A DNA stretch of 64,000 bases from Gordionus sp. m RMFG-2023 (taxonomy: Eukaryota > Nematomorpha > Gordioida > Chordodea > Parachordodidae): NCBI RefSeq assembly GCF_954871325.1, contig NC_088775.1, positions 1,597,473 through 1,661,472 of the forward strand, written 5' to 3'. Positions 12,440 to 24,152 of the stretch are shown one piece after another. Positions within the stretch are counted from its first letter, which is position 1; each line of letters opens with the position of its first letter. The notes below the pieces were generated by a model. That model searched no databases, was not told the DNA's origin, and saw nothing but the letters and a program-made list of their open reading frames with translations. Both the position numbers and the translations under genes were made by a program.

Positions 12440-13300
12440 AATATCGATCTTCTATTTTCTTGGATGCGATCTTCTTCTCCGAACAAATTCGGGGGCCGAG
12501 GTTTTCACGCTCTCCTTATCATCGCGAATAACCGCCGCATTTCTCTCGTCAGAATGAACGTCTAGGGCGATTACAAAACATTCAACCCCATTGAATGAGC
12601 CCCATTTTTGTCTGCTGTTCTTAACCTTTTTGGGGAATCGAACGTAACTAGCTATACCTTCCAGGAGGAGCATCTAAAAACAGAGTACAGGATACTTCTC
12701 TATAATGCGTTGGCGTCTGTTTGATTCACTTTTACTTATATGATGGAGCTATTAAAAGGACTATTTTCCTTCGCATAACTATTTTAAATGTCCCGCCATT
12801 TTCTATACACTTATTGTTGACCAATCTAACGAAACAAAACACTCCGGATATTTAGTTCAACGCCCCTAATCAACGCTATAGGTTCAAGATACGAATGGTA
12901 ATAAGTTATTCCCAGGTTCCAATCTCGGAAATGCTTCTTAACTAATCGAAAACTTAGAATCGTTAGGATCTTCAATTAGACTGCTACATTACCATGCCTA
13001 TTACAGGTTACCTCTAGTTCAACTTTCCCTTTTTTACTCCTGACCAATATGTTCAATGACCCGTCTTTAAAGGTCGTTATTTCTGAGACCATGTAGTAAA
13101 TTTAATTTTTTGTTGGTTCCCTCCACTCGGCTAACATCCATTCAACCTTAGAACCAGGAAGCTAGAGACCAAAAGTAATATCAGACTTAATGTTAACACA
13201 ACAATCACAACTAAGTAATAAATATCCTCTATCCTCGGAATACGCGTTTTGATTGCCTTACGCCCTCTTTAGCGTTACCTCAATGGCCCGAGCGGGAAAT
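12440..13300 (-). pseudogene. Decayed gene, possibly Ig-superfamily
   Basis: This ~0.9-kb patch has higher G/C than its surroundings. One minus-strand frame from about 13260 to 13000 reads, in order, GYLLLSCDC, then GSKVEWMLAEW, then FKDGSLNILV and KVELEVTCNRHGN. This is the B-strand Cys, C-strand Trp and F-strand Cys order of an Ig-like domain. Two in-frame stops (TAG and TAA) interrupt it, though the first could be a splice acceptor. A further open stretch at 12673-12452, preceded by a possible acceptor TTTTTAG, encodes 73 aa ending HPRK. No complete gene can be assembled. The Cys-to-Trp spacing is longer than typical, so the Ig call is tentative. Confidence 0.35.
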
Positions 13301-13517
13301 TAATGGGCTGGCATTGCAATAATTCCTACACTATCAGATACCGCTGATGAGTTTAGTTTTAAAAAAAAATTATATTATTTAGAACCTTAATCTAAACACA
13401 CCTATCAATCTTGGGGGACCCTCAAGATAAGTATTCCCTCATGCCAAAGAATACCGATTACGATATGCAAGTATCACTGTATGCAAGGAGCTACTTCTTT
13501 AACATTTTTTATATAGA

Positions 13518-13840
13518 CCAATGACATATAATAATTCCTAGACTGATGATGCATTCATAATGATGCCTTTGAAAGCGTCGTTGAAATGCAAATCAGCTGT
13601 ACCGGCCATTTTGGTAACACATGTAGTAATTATTCTCATGTTAAAAACTATTATTAATCGATAACTTACTTTCTTATTATGTCGGGTGATCAGGCAATTC
13701 TTTAATAAAGTTTGAGTCAGATATAGAAATAAATTGGCATCTCGTTTTAATTTTTTTAAAATAATTATATGGGTAATCAAAATGGCGTCCCCAGGAGTTT
13801 TACATTGATGTGCAATCTATTATATGTGGATATAGACATG
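13518..13840 (+). mobile_element. MITE family H (copy 2), right end degraded
   Basis: Begins CCAATGACATATAATAATTCC and shares ATCAGCTG, CCATTTTGGTAAC and GGCGTCCCCAG blocks with the copies at 11784 and 49917. The right terminal repeat is decayed. Confidence 0.7.
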
Positions 13841-14480
13841 TGAAAATAACTATTTGGATAAATAAAGTACATTAGAAATTATTGAATAAACAACTTTCTT
13901 TCTTTTTGTTTTGCCTTTAAAACAGTCTAATTCGTAAATAATCCTCACTAGCCCTAGATCAAGCATTGAATTATAACCTAATATGTTTTATAACCAATTT
14001 CGTAAAAACAGTTATTCGTTTTTCTTCTTTGGAAAACAAATTCCTAGAACTGATAACTTTAGGGAAATGGGTTAGCTTATATTTAAAATGAAATAATGAA
14101 ATTTCTTAAACATATTGGTCGGCCATTTTATAATATTAACCAATCATAGAAAAATACCCCCCTTTTTAATAATCTCATGACGCGTGAACTAAATTAAATG
14201 CTAGTGATTGCATATTTTTTTAAAAACCATGTGTTCAATTTTCATGGAGTCTCGTCAAAATGTTTTAAAATGGTGGATGTTTTCTTTCGAATGGTTTATT
14301 TTTTTTCTAAAAAAATAATGATGGACAGAGACAATATACAAACTATTACATCTGAAATCATATGGTGATAAATTTTACAATTAAAATAAATGTATGATAA
14401 TCTTTAAAATATCTTCAATAAGTATATTACTTATTAATCAACAACAAAAAATAATTTATAATTTTGTCATTAAAACGGGA
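13841..14480. other. AT-rich stretch downstream of GPCR 2
   Basis: No genes or delimited repeats seen. Confidence 0.4.
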
Positions 14481-15913
14481 TTATTGATAAATCAAGCTGA
14501 GGGGTGATACAGTATTAGCGTTCCAGATGAATCTATTGAACACTTTCAAAAACATGTCCTTGACGCGATGCGCGAAAATGACGTAAATATAAAAACTAGC
14601 GGAAGAATAAAAGACTTCCGGCACGGATATCCAAAGTAGAGTGTCCTTGTTATGCGAGATCCAGGGAGATTTGAAATACATCATCAAATACAGGTAAAAT
14701 CTGGGAAGCAGGGCAGAGATCTGGAAACTTATCAACCACTGAAACAATGTTCGGTTGCACTTGATCTCATTTATCAGACGACAGAGTGTAGTAATGTCCT
14801 GTGAGCCCGCGAACTTCTTTATCTCCCAATTGTGTCTAATCCTGATAAATATCTGTTTAGGTTATTCGTAAAAATGTAGGTATATAAATGTAGGCTTCGC
14901 TTATTTGCATTTATGTTTTACAGTTCTAAACCTATTTCAACTTATAAATAGGATAGAATATTATACCTAAATAAATTCTCCTCTTCTAACTCCCTCTTTA
15001 AAAGGGTAAAAAAAAAGGTATCGGCGAAATATTTTGTCGGAAAAAAATACGTAAACAGATACAATTCTATTGTACTTTCCCTCTTTGTTTTTTTTCTCAC
15101 TTTCTTTCCCTCCCAGTGTTGGAAAATGTTTTAGAAATTTTTTATTATCTCCAAAAACATCGTATTTAAAATACAAAATATGATGACTTTATATGTAACG
15201 ACACAACATACCATGATGGCTATCAGAATTGCTTGGAACAACGCTTCCCGGTACATCTCGAATTTTTTGTAGCCCTTCCCACCATTGACTTTAAAGAGGG
15301 AGAATAGATCGGATATATTACTCTGGCCTGTTATATTATGCCGGAAGTTGACCAATTCCGAGGAGACCTGAAGGTAATTACGGTGAATTGGAAACGTAAT
15401 AATGGCGCTTAACGATATCAGAATCGTCGTCAAGTATTTGACATTTCCCACTACCCAATAAACTCTGTAACGATGAAGGCAACCAATCATGTAGCTCTCC
15501 AGACTTTGCGCTAATATCAGTAAGATCTCGAATACGGATAACGCCCTCGACAGGAATTCTATAATGTAGGCCCCGTATATGAACGAGTCATGAATCGCTA
15601 AAGGATTTTGAGACGGCGCGTTTTTTAGTCCCTTGAAGACCCATAGGGCGAAAAAGATGAAATTGATGCAACTGATGGTGAGGTTCATGTGCCTCAGTTG
15701 AACCAAGAAGTGGTGAAAAATCGTCTTTTTGATCTTAATCAAGCAAGCCAGGGAAAAGTGACCGCTCAGCATTCCTTGTAGTAGTAATAGGAATATCTCG
15801 TATTTCAAGTAAACATTGGTCACTGGTACAAGACTATTATTCGTTCGATTGAGGGCATCTTCTGTCCAATTAAAAAGGGGAATTAACGCCTTAGCGGAAT
15901 CCGCTACGAACAT
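14481..15913 (-). CDS. Divergent class-A GPCR, FMRFamide-receptor-like (GPCR 2), two exons
   Basis: Exon 1 is 15913-15212 and exon 2 is 14852-14481, giving 357 aa. The intron (15211-14853, 359 nt) begins GTATGT, ends CAG and is phase 0 at the same place in TM5 as in GPCR 1. The frame is open upstream to a TTG at 15967, but 15913 is the first in-frame ATG. Seven hydrophobic segments are present. Shared blocks with GPCR 1 include VVGNVKYL versus VVGNMKYL in TM4 and NFRHNIT versus NIEHNIT in ECL2. The DRY position is Glu139-Ser140-Tyr141, so the Arg is replaced. TM7 has SFYIY in place of NPxxY. TM6 has Leu-Leu-Pro. The usual TM3-ECL2 disulfide cysteines are missing. It may be a receptor with altered G-protein coupling; the ligand is unknown. 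Confidence 0.82.
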
Positions 15914-16295
15914 TAAACATTTTCTATGATTATTATTACTAAAATCGAATTTTGTTATTTTAGCCAAATAAAAAATATTTTGAAAAATGGGGGAAAAAAA
16001 AAAATTATATTAAATATAGTTTGTTTGTAATTTTTTTTAAAAAAAAAACAAACAACGTGTTTTGTTTTTTATTAGGTGTTTTTTTTGGAGGAAGGGATAC
16101 CTAATAAATTATTGATAAACTATCTACTGGTTTGAATGGGGTTTATCATATATAAATAAAATATGTGATTGGGATATATAGTTATATAAATGTAAAAAAT
16201 ACTCTATTAAATTCCTCATTTTATGTAAAAATTAAATCGATATGTCTGGTGTATTAATTTTTTTTTCATCTCCAAAACTAAAAGAACCTACAATT
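15914..16295. other. AT-rich stretch upstream of GPCR 2
   Basis: Expected promoter side of GPCR 2. No recognisable element beyond A/T runs. Confidence 0.4.
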
Positions 16296-16420
16296 TCGTG
16301 ATTTGCATCGAGCCTAATTTTTCAAGCCCGTCCCAGCCCGGTTTTTTTAAAAAAGTTTTGCCGGCCCGGCCCGAACCCGAGATTTTTTTAAAAAAAACCG
16401 AACTTGGCCCAAGATCTCTA
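16296..16420 (+). mobile_element. hAT-type MITE family B, internally deleted (B4)
   Basis: Ends TCGTGATTTGCATCG and, reversed, TAGAGATCTTGGG. Only the GC-rich arms remain; the AT-rich core is missing. The flanks CTACAATT and TTACAAAT agree at 6 of 8 positions. Confidence 0.65.
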
Positions 16421-16939
16421 TTACAAATGATGACGATTTAAAATGCTTCATGTTTCATGGATGATCATTATTGAAGATGTACCACTTTTTAAGATACTCT
16501 ATAATCAACAAACTTAATATAGTTACCCCTCAAAGAAATATTTTCTTAAACTAAACTTTAATCCTTAAAAACATTCTTTTAAAATTTAAAATCGAATCAT
16601 TTTTTACCTTTTAATTTTTCCAATAAAATCTCCCCATTTTAAAATGACTCCAAGTGAATTCCTGGAATAGTCATTCAAATATTGAAGTTCAATAATTTGT
16701 TGTATGCTTAGCATTTCTAACTAATTTCTAACGAATTTTTTAATTATAGAATCATTTGCAAAAGTTTAGAAACAAACCCCCCCCTAAAAAGTGTGTCCTG
16801 TTTCTAAGTTGTGTTTCTAAATTTCTGAATCCTGATTCTGTTATTCTTTTTTTAAAAAAAAATTGAATAGTTGTTTAGGATAAAAGAATCTTTAGATTTA
16901 AAAATATAGGGAACTATGCATTTTACGCGTATTTTGAAG
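16421..16939. other. AT-rich intergenic stretch
   Basis: No coding potential or delimited repeat seen. Confidence 0.4.
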
Positions 16940-16947
16940 ATATCAAG

Positions 16948-17336
16948 CAGAGACCTGCAGAGGTACCATTTATACAACCCGGCCCGAACAAGAATTTTTT
17001 TCGGCCCGGATCGGTTTATTTTTAAATTAAAATTTTTTAGACCCGGCCCGGATATCCGGCCCGAACAAGAATTCTTTTTGGTCCGGATCGGCTTTTTTTT
17101 TTAAATTAAAATTTTTCAGACCCGGCCCGGATTTTTAAAAAAAAATTATATATTTATTTTGAATTTTTATAGCTAATAATGGCTATTTCAAATATTTGGT
17201 TGGTATTTTTTTTAAATAAAATTTTCAGGCCTGGCCCGGGTATATTTAAAAATATTAATATAAGGTCCGGTCCGGCCCGGCCCGGCCCGTGTACCCGGGG
17301 CCGAACCGGTCTTAGGGCCAGGCTTGTAGGTCTCTA
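16948..17336 (+). mobile_element. hAT-type MITE family A, complete (A1)
   Basis: Starts CAGAGACCTGCAGAGGTACC and ends, reversed, TAGAGACCTACAAGCC. The flanks are ATATCAAG (16940-16947) and ATATTAAG (17337-17344), 7 of 8 identical. The arms carry repeated GGCCCGG; the core has AGCTAATAATGGC and TTTCAAATATTT, shared with other A copies. No transposase. Confidence 0.82.
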
Positions 17337-17344
17337 ATATTAAG

Positions 17345-17966
17345 TATCGTATGCCCAAAACTATAATAAAAAAAACGCAAAAAAATTTATGATGTCCAAC
17401 TTCTCATCTGAATATAATTTGATAATTAACCGGAAGTTTAGGTCGAGCTAGAACGAGACACATAGGAGACATGCTTGCAAGTCGTCTTATTTTCATTTTA
17501 GATTTTTAAATTATTATTTTTTTCTTCTTTCCTATCATCCATCAATTTAAAATTGATATAAATAATTTATAAGAAACTTAAAAAAAAATATTAATTTGAA
17601 AAGCTTTTAAAATTTGAATAGTAATCAATATAAGGGGAATAATTTTAGCCCATCTGTTTTAGGCTGCTTCAAAATCATTTTTTTCTTTAAAATTTTTACT
17701 TTTAGGGATACAAAAAAATATATAAAAAACAGAAAAACAGTAAAAAAAAATGGGTTTTTTTTTCAAATATAAGAAATGGTGGGTGAAAAAAACAAAAAAA
17801 ACCCATGAAAGTTATTGGGCTTATCATTTTAAAGAATTAATAAATTCAAAGTTAACAAAATGAAACGAGATATAATGATCGCGATAATGAAAGATTTCCA
17901 ATGTGGAATTGAATATTTTGTTGCTTAAAAATTTATATTTTTTATACGATTTTCTTTGTAGTATAT
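17345..17966. other. AT-rich intergenic stretch
   Basis: A/T runs only, up to the TTAA target of the piggyBac element. Confidence 0.4.
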
Positions 17967-17970
17967 TTAA

Positions 17971-20810
17971 CCCGTTACTGGTTAACGGTGCATATATGCA
18001 CCACCTCCTATATACCTTATTTTAACATAGTAGTTTTTTTTTTAAAAATAATAAAAAAGATTTTTATATAGTTCAGACATTGTACTTCAAAACTGGAAAA
18101 GAAAAATATGAAAAAAATATTTTTTTATGCCCCTAAGAAACCCTCAAACTTTGCGAATTTATGAGGTCTAAAATGCAAAATTTTCTAAGTGATCTCACGA
18201 GCATATTATAAAATTATTTCGATGAAAACTAGTGTGTATATATTCTTTATAGATATATCAATATTTATCAATCATTTTTGAATTTTTAAATAATTAATAT
18301 TTTAGTAGGTAACCACATAAAGTTGACTGGTGCATATATGCACCGTTAACCATCTAGCAGTATATATTATTTAAAAAAATTCAAACAAATGAAATTTAAC
18401 ATAATGAATTATAATTTTTTATATTATACTTAAAACCACTACCGTCACTAAGGGTGGGAAGGGGAGGGGTGGGTGGCTCGAGCCCCTTAAGAATTTTTAA
18501 AAAAAATTTTATACCCAAAAAAGACCTTTTGAAAATAATTTAAAAAAATTTTTTTCCCCTGAGATTAAATCGAATAATATATTGTTCCTATTATAATTTT
18601 TTATCCCGATCAAATTATATGAAATTATTAGGTTCATAAATATTCAAAAGTTTAAAATTATTTTTAGCCTCTTCCTTTCTGAAGATTTTATTTTATTTAT
18701 ATAAAATATTATGCACCTGTTTTGTCAATTCAATCAAAATTATCAAAATAATAGATGACTAATAAAAAAATCAAGATTCTACGAAAATAATTTGTCTAGA
18801 TATTTAATTTTTAATAAATTTTTTTAATGAAACGTTTTCTAACAATTGAACAAGCGCTTGCTCAACTTTTTGAAGAGGAACCAATTGAAGAAAGAGATAT
18901 GGTTATAATTCCGCCAAACCCCTCTGCAGTTAGTGATGAAGAAGATTTCGATGAAAATGACTTAACAAATGTCGGAGTTTTGCCTTCAGATACAGCTGGA
19001 GAATTGGAGATTCATAATTCAGTTGATGACGACCTTCCAGAACCATATTCTACAAGAAGCTATTCTCGAATTTCTCACAATTTAAAATGGAGAAAAACGG
19101 ATGCAATATATTCTTCAAGCCCTTTCAATGGAGAAAAGGAAGATGTAATAAAACTTGAAAATGATTTACATGGTAAAAGTCCATCAGATATATTTTGTTT
19201 AATTTTCGACGAAGACTTATATTCCCTAATTGTAGAACAAAGTAATATTTATGCTAAACAAATGAATAGACCTAACATATGCATAACCATCCAAGATATT
19301 CAGAGATTTATTGGAATTCTATTATTTACTGGATATCATTCTCTCCCACAAGAAAGAATGTACTGGTCTAATGACAGCGATATTTCTATTCCAATAATCC
19401 GGGATACAATGACCCAATTACAATTTCGAAATTTGAAATATAATATCCATTTGGCAGACAATACTAAAATAGATATACATGATAGATTTTATAAAGTTAG
19501 GCCTTACATTAATATATTGAATAATAAATTTCAGCAATTCGGAATTTTTAAACATCATTTATCAATAGATGAACAGATGATACCATATCGAGGAAGACAT
19601 TCTTGCAAAATGTTCATAAAAGGAAAACCAATTAGATTCGGATACAAGTCTTGGATATTGGCCTCTTCCGACGGTTACGTATTCTCATTTGATATATATC
19701 AAGGAAAAAGCGAAAATAAATATGAATATGGATTAGGTGGAAATGTAATCATAAAATTATTAAAGGCATTGCAAAAACCAAATTATCATAAAATATATTT
19801 TGATAATTTCTTTACATCATTTAAACTCTTGTCATACTTAAAACAAATGGGATATTTTGCAACTGGAACTGTGAGGGACAATAGAATAGAGCATTGCCCA
19901 GTTGAATCTATAAAGGTTGTAGCAAAAAAAGAAAGAGGATATTATGATTATAGGTTTGAAAAATTAAACGAAATATTTGTAGTTCGTTGGAATGATAATT
20001 CGATGGTGACCGTTGCATCGACATGCCACACTATCTCTTTGCTTTCTAATGTTTCAAGGTATTCTAAGAAAATATCTTCTAAAATAAAAATTCCTCAGCC
20101 AAATATGGTAACTGCTTATAACAAACACATGGGTGGAGTTGATCTATGTGATAATCTAATATCTACATATAGAATAAAAATAAGAGGAAAAAAATGGTGG
20201 TGGCCAATATTCACCAATTTTATTGATGTAGCTTTGGTAAATTCATGGAAAATCTGGAAATTCGTGAATCGAGATGACAAGAAGAGTTTGCTTGCATTTA
20301 GACGAGAAGTTACTAACTACCTCCTTCGAACGCCAGTAAAAATTGAAAAAAATTCAAGTACAGGTCACGCCAGCCAGTTTGCATTACAGTGTGAAAACCC
20401 TTATTGATTCATCTGGACATTATTTATCCAAAATTATAGATGGAAAAAGACGAAGATGCAGATATTGCCATACGCACTCAAGATATATGTGCCAAACATG
20501 TCAAATCGCACTCCATATTAAATGTTTCAAGGATTTTCATAATATATAAACATTTTCTCGTTTTTATTATAAATTACAAAAAAAGAATAAAGATATTTGT
20601 TGTTTTTTTGATCTTATAGTATTTTATATAATTTTTATCTTTTTTAACCTCTTAATGGTTAACGGTGCATATATGCACCAGGCTAGATTTTCTATTTAGG
20701 ATTATTTTTTTTGGCTGATTTTTTTAGAATATCATATTTGAGCATTAATCAATATAATTTGAAAAAATTGAGCATTTTTATCCACTAGAAAAATCTTGAC
20801 CATTAATGGG
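17971..20810 (+). mobile_element. piggyBac-superfamily DNA transposon, near-complete, TTAA duplication
   Basis: A 2840-bp element between TTAA at 17967-17970 and TTAA at 20811-20814. The terminal inverted repeats are CCCGTTACTGGTTAA (left) and CCCATTAATGGTCAA (right, reversed). A perfect 16-bp palindrome, GGTGCATATATGCACC, is present three times in subterminal positions (17987-18002, 18329-18344, 20664-20679). The first and third lie in the same orientation within a longer direct repeat that resembles the left end; the second is inverted. The element carries one transposase gene. Confidence 0.93.
18827..20549 (+). CDS. piggyBac transposase with frameshifted C-terminal zinc finger
   Basis: The main frame (18827-20407, 526 aa) starts at an ATG. 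It holds an acidic N-terminus and a DDE_Tnp_1_7-type core with the four piggyBac aspartates: D248 (SIDEQM), D326 (YFDNFFTS), D439 and D442 (GGVDLCD), matching D268/D346/D447/D450 of the Trichoplusia enzyme. The enzyme cuts and pastes DNA at TTAA without leaving a footprint. The cysteine-rich C-terminal domain (CRYC, CQTC, HIKC, DFH) is present but in the +1 frame, at 20343-20549. The shift most likely lies in or near the A-run at about 20345-20352, consistent with one extra base. As it stands the main frame loses the zinc finger that binds subterminal DNA in this family, so the copy is probably inactive. The rest of the frame is intact, so it is recent. Confidence 0.92.
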
Positions 20811-20814
20811 TTAA

Positions 20815-22059
20815 TAAAAAAAACATAAACTGTAAAGAATAAAAAAACAATGTTTTTTTCGTTTGTTTTTTATCTTACATAAACCGCTTTCCCTCCCATT
20901 TCTAGGTTTAATCTATTTTCGATGTAACTGCCATACAGGAATAATGGAAATTTTGTTTGTATTTCCCTTGTCATTCAGTAAAAAAGATTATCTTCGAGAT
21001 TGTATTTTTAAATAAACATCTTAACTTGCGTTACTTTTTGTTTAGTTTTAGTGGTGTGATTTTCTAAGTTACTCGAAAGTTATAAACGTCTAATAGAAGT
21101 AAAGAAATGGGAGGGGGGGGGGGTTATTTGGGAGATCTAAGAATTATTAATCCTTTTTTTCTTAAATTTTAATCCGAAGCTCATTAATACTAATCTAGAT
21201 AGATAATTTCCTTCATGCAGGGATTCAACCCGAGAGAAAGAGTTAAACCACTATCAAAAACTCGAACTGTTTAATTTTTAATCAGAACTTGAACCGAACC
21301 GCTAAAATGGCCGTGAAACGGTTCGAGCCTCATGATTTTTGTGACCCGAACACCTGAGTCATTCATTCCAAAGTGTACATATATTGGAGTCCGCTATTAA
21401 AAGGGTTTATAGATGAAAAGTCGAAATTCATTTTCAATGGCATCTACTACTAGCCAATGACATTGACTATAGTTAAATTTCAATGTACGCACACTTGAAT
21501 TTATTATGAGTGGTTAGTTTAGGTGAGTATTTAATGTAATTGATTTAATAGATACACCTGGGAAATATTTTGTTATGGAGCCTTTAGCTTCAGACACTTA
21601 TCTCCAAAATGGTCACTTCTCGAAACGCCAAAATCTCGACGCCACGCTATATATCAGTGATCGCTAGATCCTATCACCAGCGTATACATGAACGTGTTGG
21701 GGTGGTAGGAACAGTTTTCATTCAATTTTCATTGAGAAGGGTAGGGGTAGACCCCTTTAAGGGGAGTGATAAATTTTTTGGAATAAATTAAATTTTTTAG
21801 ATGAAATAGGACAATATATATTAATTATGCAAAAACATCTGCTCAGATTGTGACAAAAAATTTTTACAGGGGGTGTACATAGGTTTTTTTATAGTGGGGG
21901 GGGAGGGTGTGCATCCAGTGCAAATCCTGTCACGTAGACACTGCCTATCACTACCTAAAATTTTGGATTGTAAATTTTTCAAACCTATTGAACCTGAGCA
22001 GCGGTTGCAATTTAAAATAAAAGGGTGTACTAGTTTCTTCTATTTATTAAGATTATATC
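20815..22059. other. Intergenic stretch with degraded repeats
   Basis: No genes seen. Includes a G-run at 21110-21123, an old hAT-like patch with ACTTGAACCGAACCGC words at 21260-21350, and G-rich AT-flanked sequence at 21690-21910. A GATTCAACCCGAG word at 21222 resembles a tRNA B box but has no tRNA around it. Confidence 0.4.
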
Positions 22060-23194
22060 CAGAGTTGGGCAGTACCACACTTGTATTTAAAATACAGAGA
22101 TCCTTTTGCACTTTGTACTAAGTATCTTTCTGACATTTTTAAATAAGATAATAGTAATCTGTATGTAAGATTCTTTATTCTGAAACGAATTTTTTGTATA
22201 TTTTTTTAATTTTTTTTGACAAAAGATACAAGATACAGATTCTTTTTTAATATTCGATGAATGTAACGAAGTTTTTTTGGCATCAATATCGCATCTGGAT
22301 TGAGTCGGATGATAAAAAAAAATACTTTAAAAATATATTATTTAAAAGAAGCTCTAAATAAGTTCAAACTATAACACCAATAGATTTAACAATTAATAAA
22401 AAAAGTTTATGATTATTTTTTTTTGGTGAAACAAATGTTGCTGAGTTCAATAATAGAGATAACATTGAACTGGAGGTTTTAAACTATATTAAAGATGGCT
22501 GAAATACATTAGAAATGCTTAATTATTATCCTTCCATTAAGAAATTTTTTATACCTTCATCAGTTCCAGTTAAAAGGTTATTTAGTTTTGGCGCAATGTT
22601 TAAATTCGTTGAAATAGCAAAGGGTTAATGAAAAATTGATTATCTTAAAAAAATAATGATTTGATTTTAATCCATTTTAAATGCTCTTTTGCAAATTTAA
22701 TATTTTTTAACCCCCCATTATAAAATACCACAGTTTCCTTTACCTGTCTATGCCATGAATGGGCTAAAACTAATATTAAAAAGCCTGATTATTATTATTG
22801 AAATTTATTTATTATTCCTATTTGTTATTTTAATTTATTTTTAGCAAAGATTATAATTTTATATTAATTGGGTTTTAATTTAATCGTCAATATGTTTCAT
22901 TAAATCATCACAACACTGTATTAAGCGCATATTATGTTCTTCACGAATAAATAATAAAAAAAATTTATTTTATAAACTATTCTAATTTAATTGGTAAAGG
23001 CTAAGCTGTTAATTTTTATAACAGTTATCTTGTATTTAAGGTACTCCTCATTTAGAAAAATAATATCTTGTATCTTGTATTTTTTTGATATTTTGAATAA
23101 AATAACTCATGTCTGTTTCTAAGATCCATCTTTTTATAAAGAATCTGTGTCTATATCCAAATTCTTTTATTCCGGAGGACATGCCCAACTTTGA
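22060..23194 (+). mobile_element. hAT element remnant with transposase C-terminal piece
   Basis: The ends read CAGAGTTGGGCAGTACC and, reversed, CAAAGTTGGGCATGTCC, a typical hAT terminal type. Inside, a plus-strand frame at about 22480-22625 reads MLNYYPSIKKFF then SSVPVKRLFSFGA, which resembles the hAT C-terminal dimerisation region (canonical P-V-E-R-L-F-S). One stop interrupts the frame just upstream of this block, and the rest of the transposase is missing. No 8-bp duplication is visible (ATATC-side versus ACTAG-side flanks differ). Confidence 0.7.
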
Positions 23195-23503
23195 CTAGCT
23201 TATTACAACTAAATTTTATATTAAAATTTTAAAATTTAACAAATATTAATCCATAAGAGGGCGTTAAATGCATAAACCGCCGAATGATTATTGGTTACCG
23301 CTTTTTTTAAAAAATATTTTTATGAATACATGGGGAATACCCTAAAAATATAAAACAAAAATTTAAAATTTTTCAAATTATATTACTAGCAAATTTGGTC
23401 AAACGATTAATGAGTGATCGGTTTTGAGTTCGGCAACCGGGTCAAATCGAAATATTTTCAAAATTTGTTTTTAAGGATAATGCTTAATACTTAAATACAC
23501 ATG

Positions 23504-23504
23504 T

Positions 23505-23548
<44 letters not shown>
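23504..23548. repeat. (TTTC)n microsatellite
   Basis: About 11 perfect copies, inside repeat family C. Confidence 0.95.
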
Positions 23549-24152
23549 GCAAAAATAAAGATTTTCAATGGATAACTCCAGCAATGCAGTGTTTAATCAT
23601 TGGATCGGTTATCTGCCAAGTCACGATATTTTTTTAAATATCTTTTGGGATAATGTTTTACATGTATTTATAGATATATATAAAATAAAAATGAACCACT
23701 TTCAATTTATACCACTAGCAAAATTAGGACAATCGAATATTTAGTATATGGTCGGTTTTGAGTTCGGCTATCGGTCAAATCAAAATATTTTGAAATTTTT
23801 TTTTAGGATATTCTTATACACATTAATATAAAGCATTGGAAACATAAATGAAGATATTTTATCAATAATGCTAGCAATATGTGAACCTTATAATTTTTCT
23901 ATTATTTATCGAAAACCTATTCATAAATTAAATGTCAAATACACCCTACCATTTTATTTTATAATTTTTAGGTTTTCAAACATGTATCATTTATATCTAA
24001 ATATTTTTTTAAAAAAAGTTGCCAATGATGATTCGGGCTTCCTATAAATGATATTTTCATATTTATGTAATTGACGCCCTCATATGGAGATATATTTATC
24101 AAGTTTTATAATTGCAAAATAAAATTTGAGTTTGTAATAAGCTAACAAATAT

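Noticed and set aside
13095-13290. Transmembrane-like segment (VVIVVLTLSLILLLVSS) in another minus-strand frame
   Set aside because: It coincides with a T-rich stretch that looks like a polypyrimidine tract or decayed coding sequence; the overlapping Ig-like frame has more features.
15914-15967. N-terminal extension of GPCR 2 starting at TTG
   Set aside because: First in-frame ATG is at 15913 and gives a length nearly equal to GPCR 1.
16916-17104. Short ORFs with RPGP repeats across GC arms (also at 29838, 31846 and 54459)
   Set aside because: All fall in the GGCCCGG arms of family A MITEs and are translation artefacts.
18420-18490. G-rich block within the piggyBac element as a separate insertion
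   Set aside because: No paired ends or target duplication could be found.
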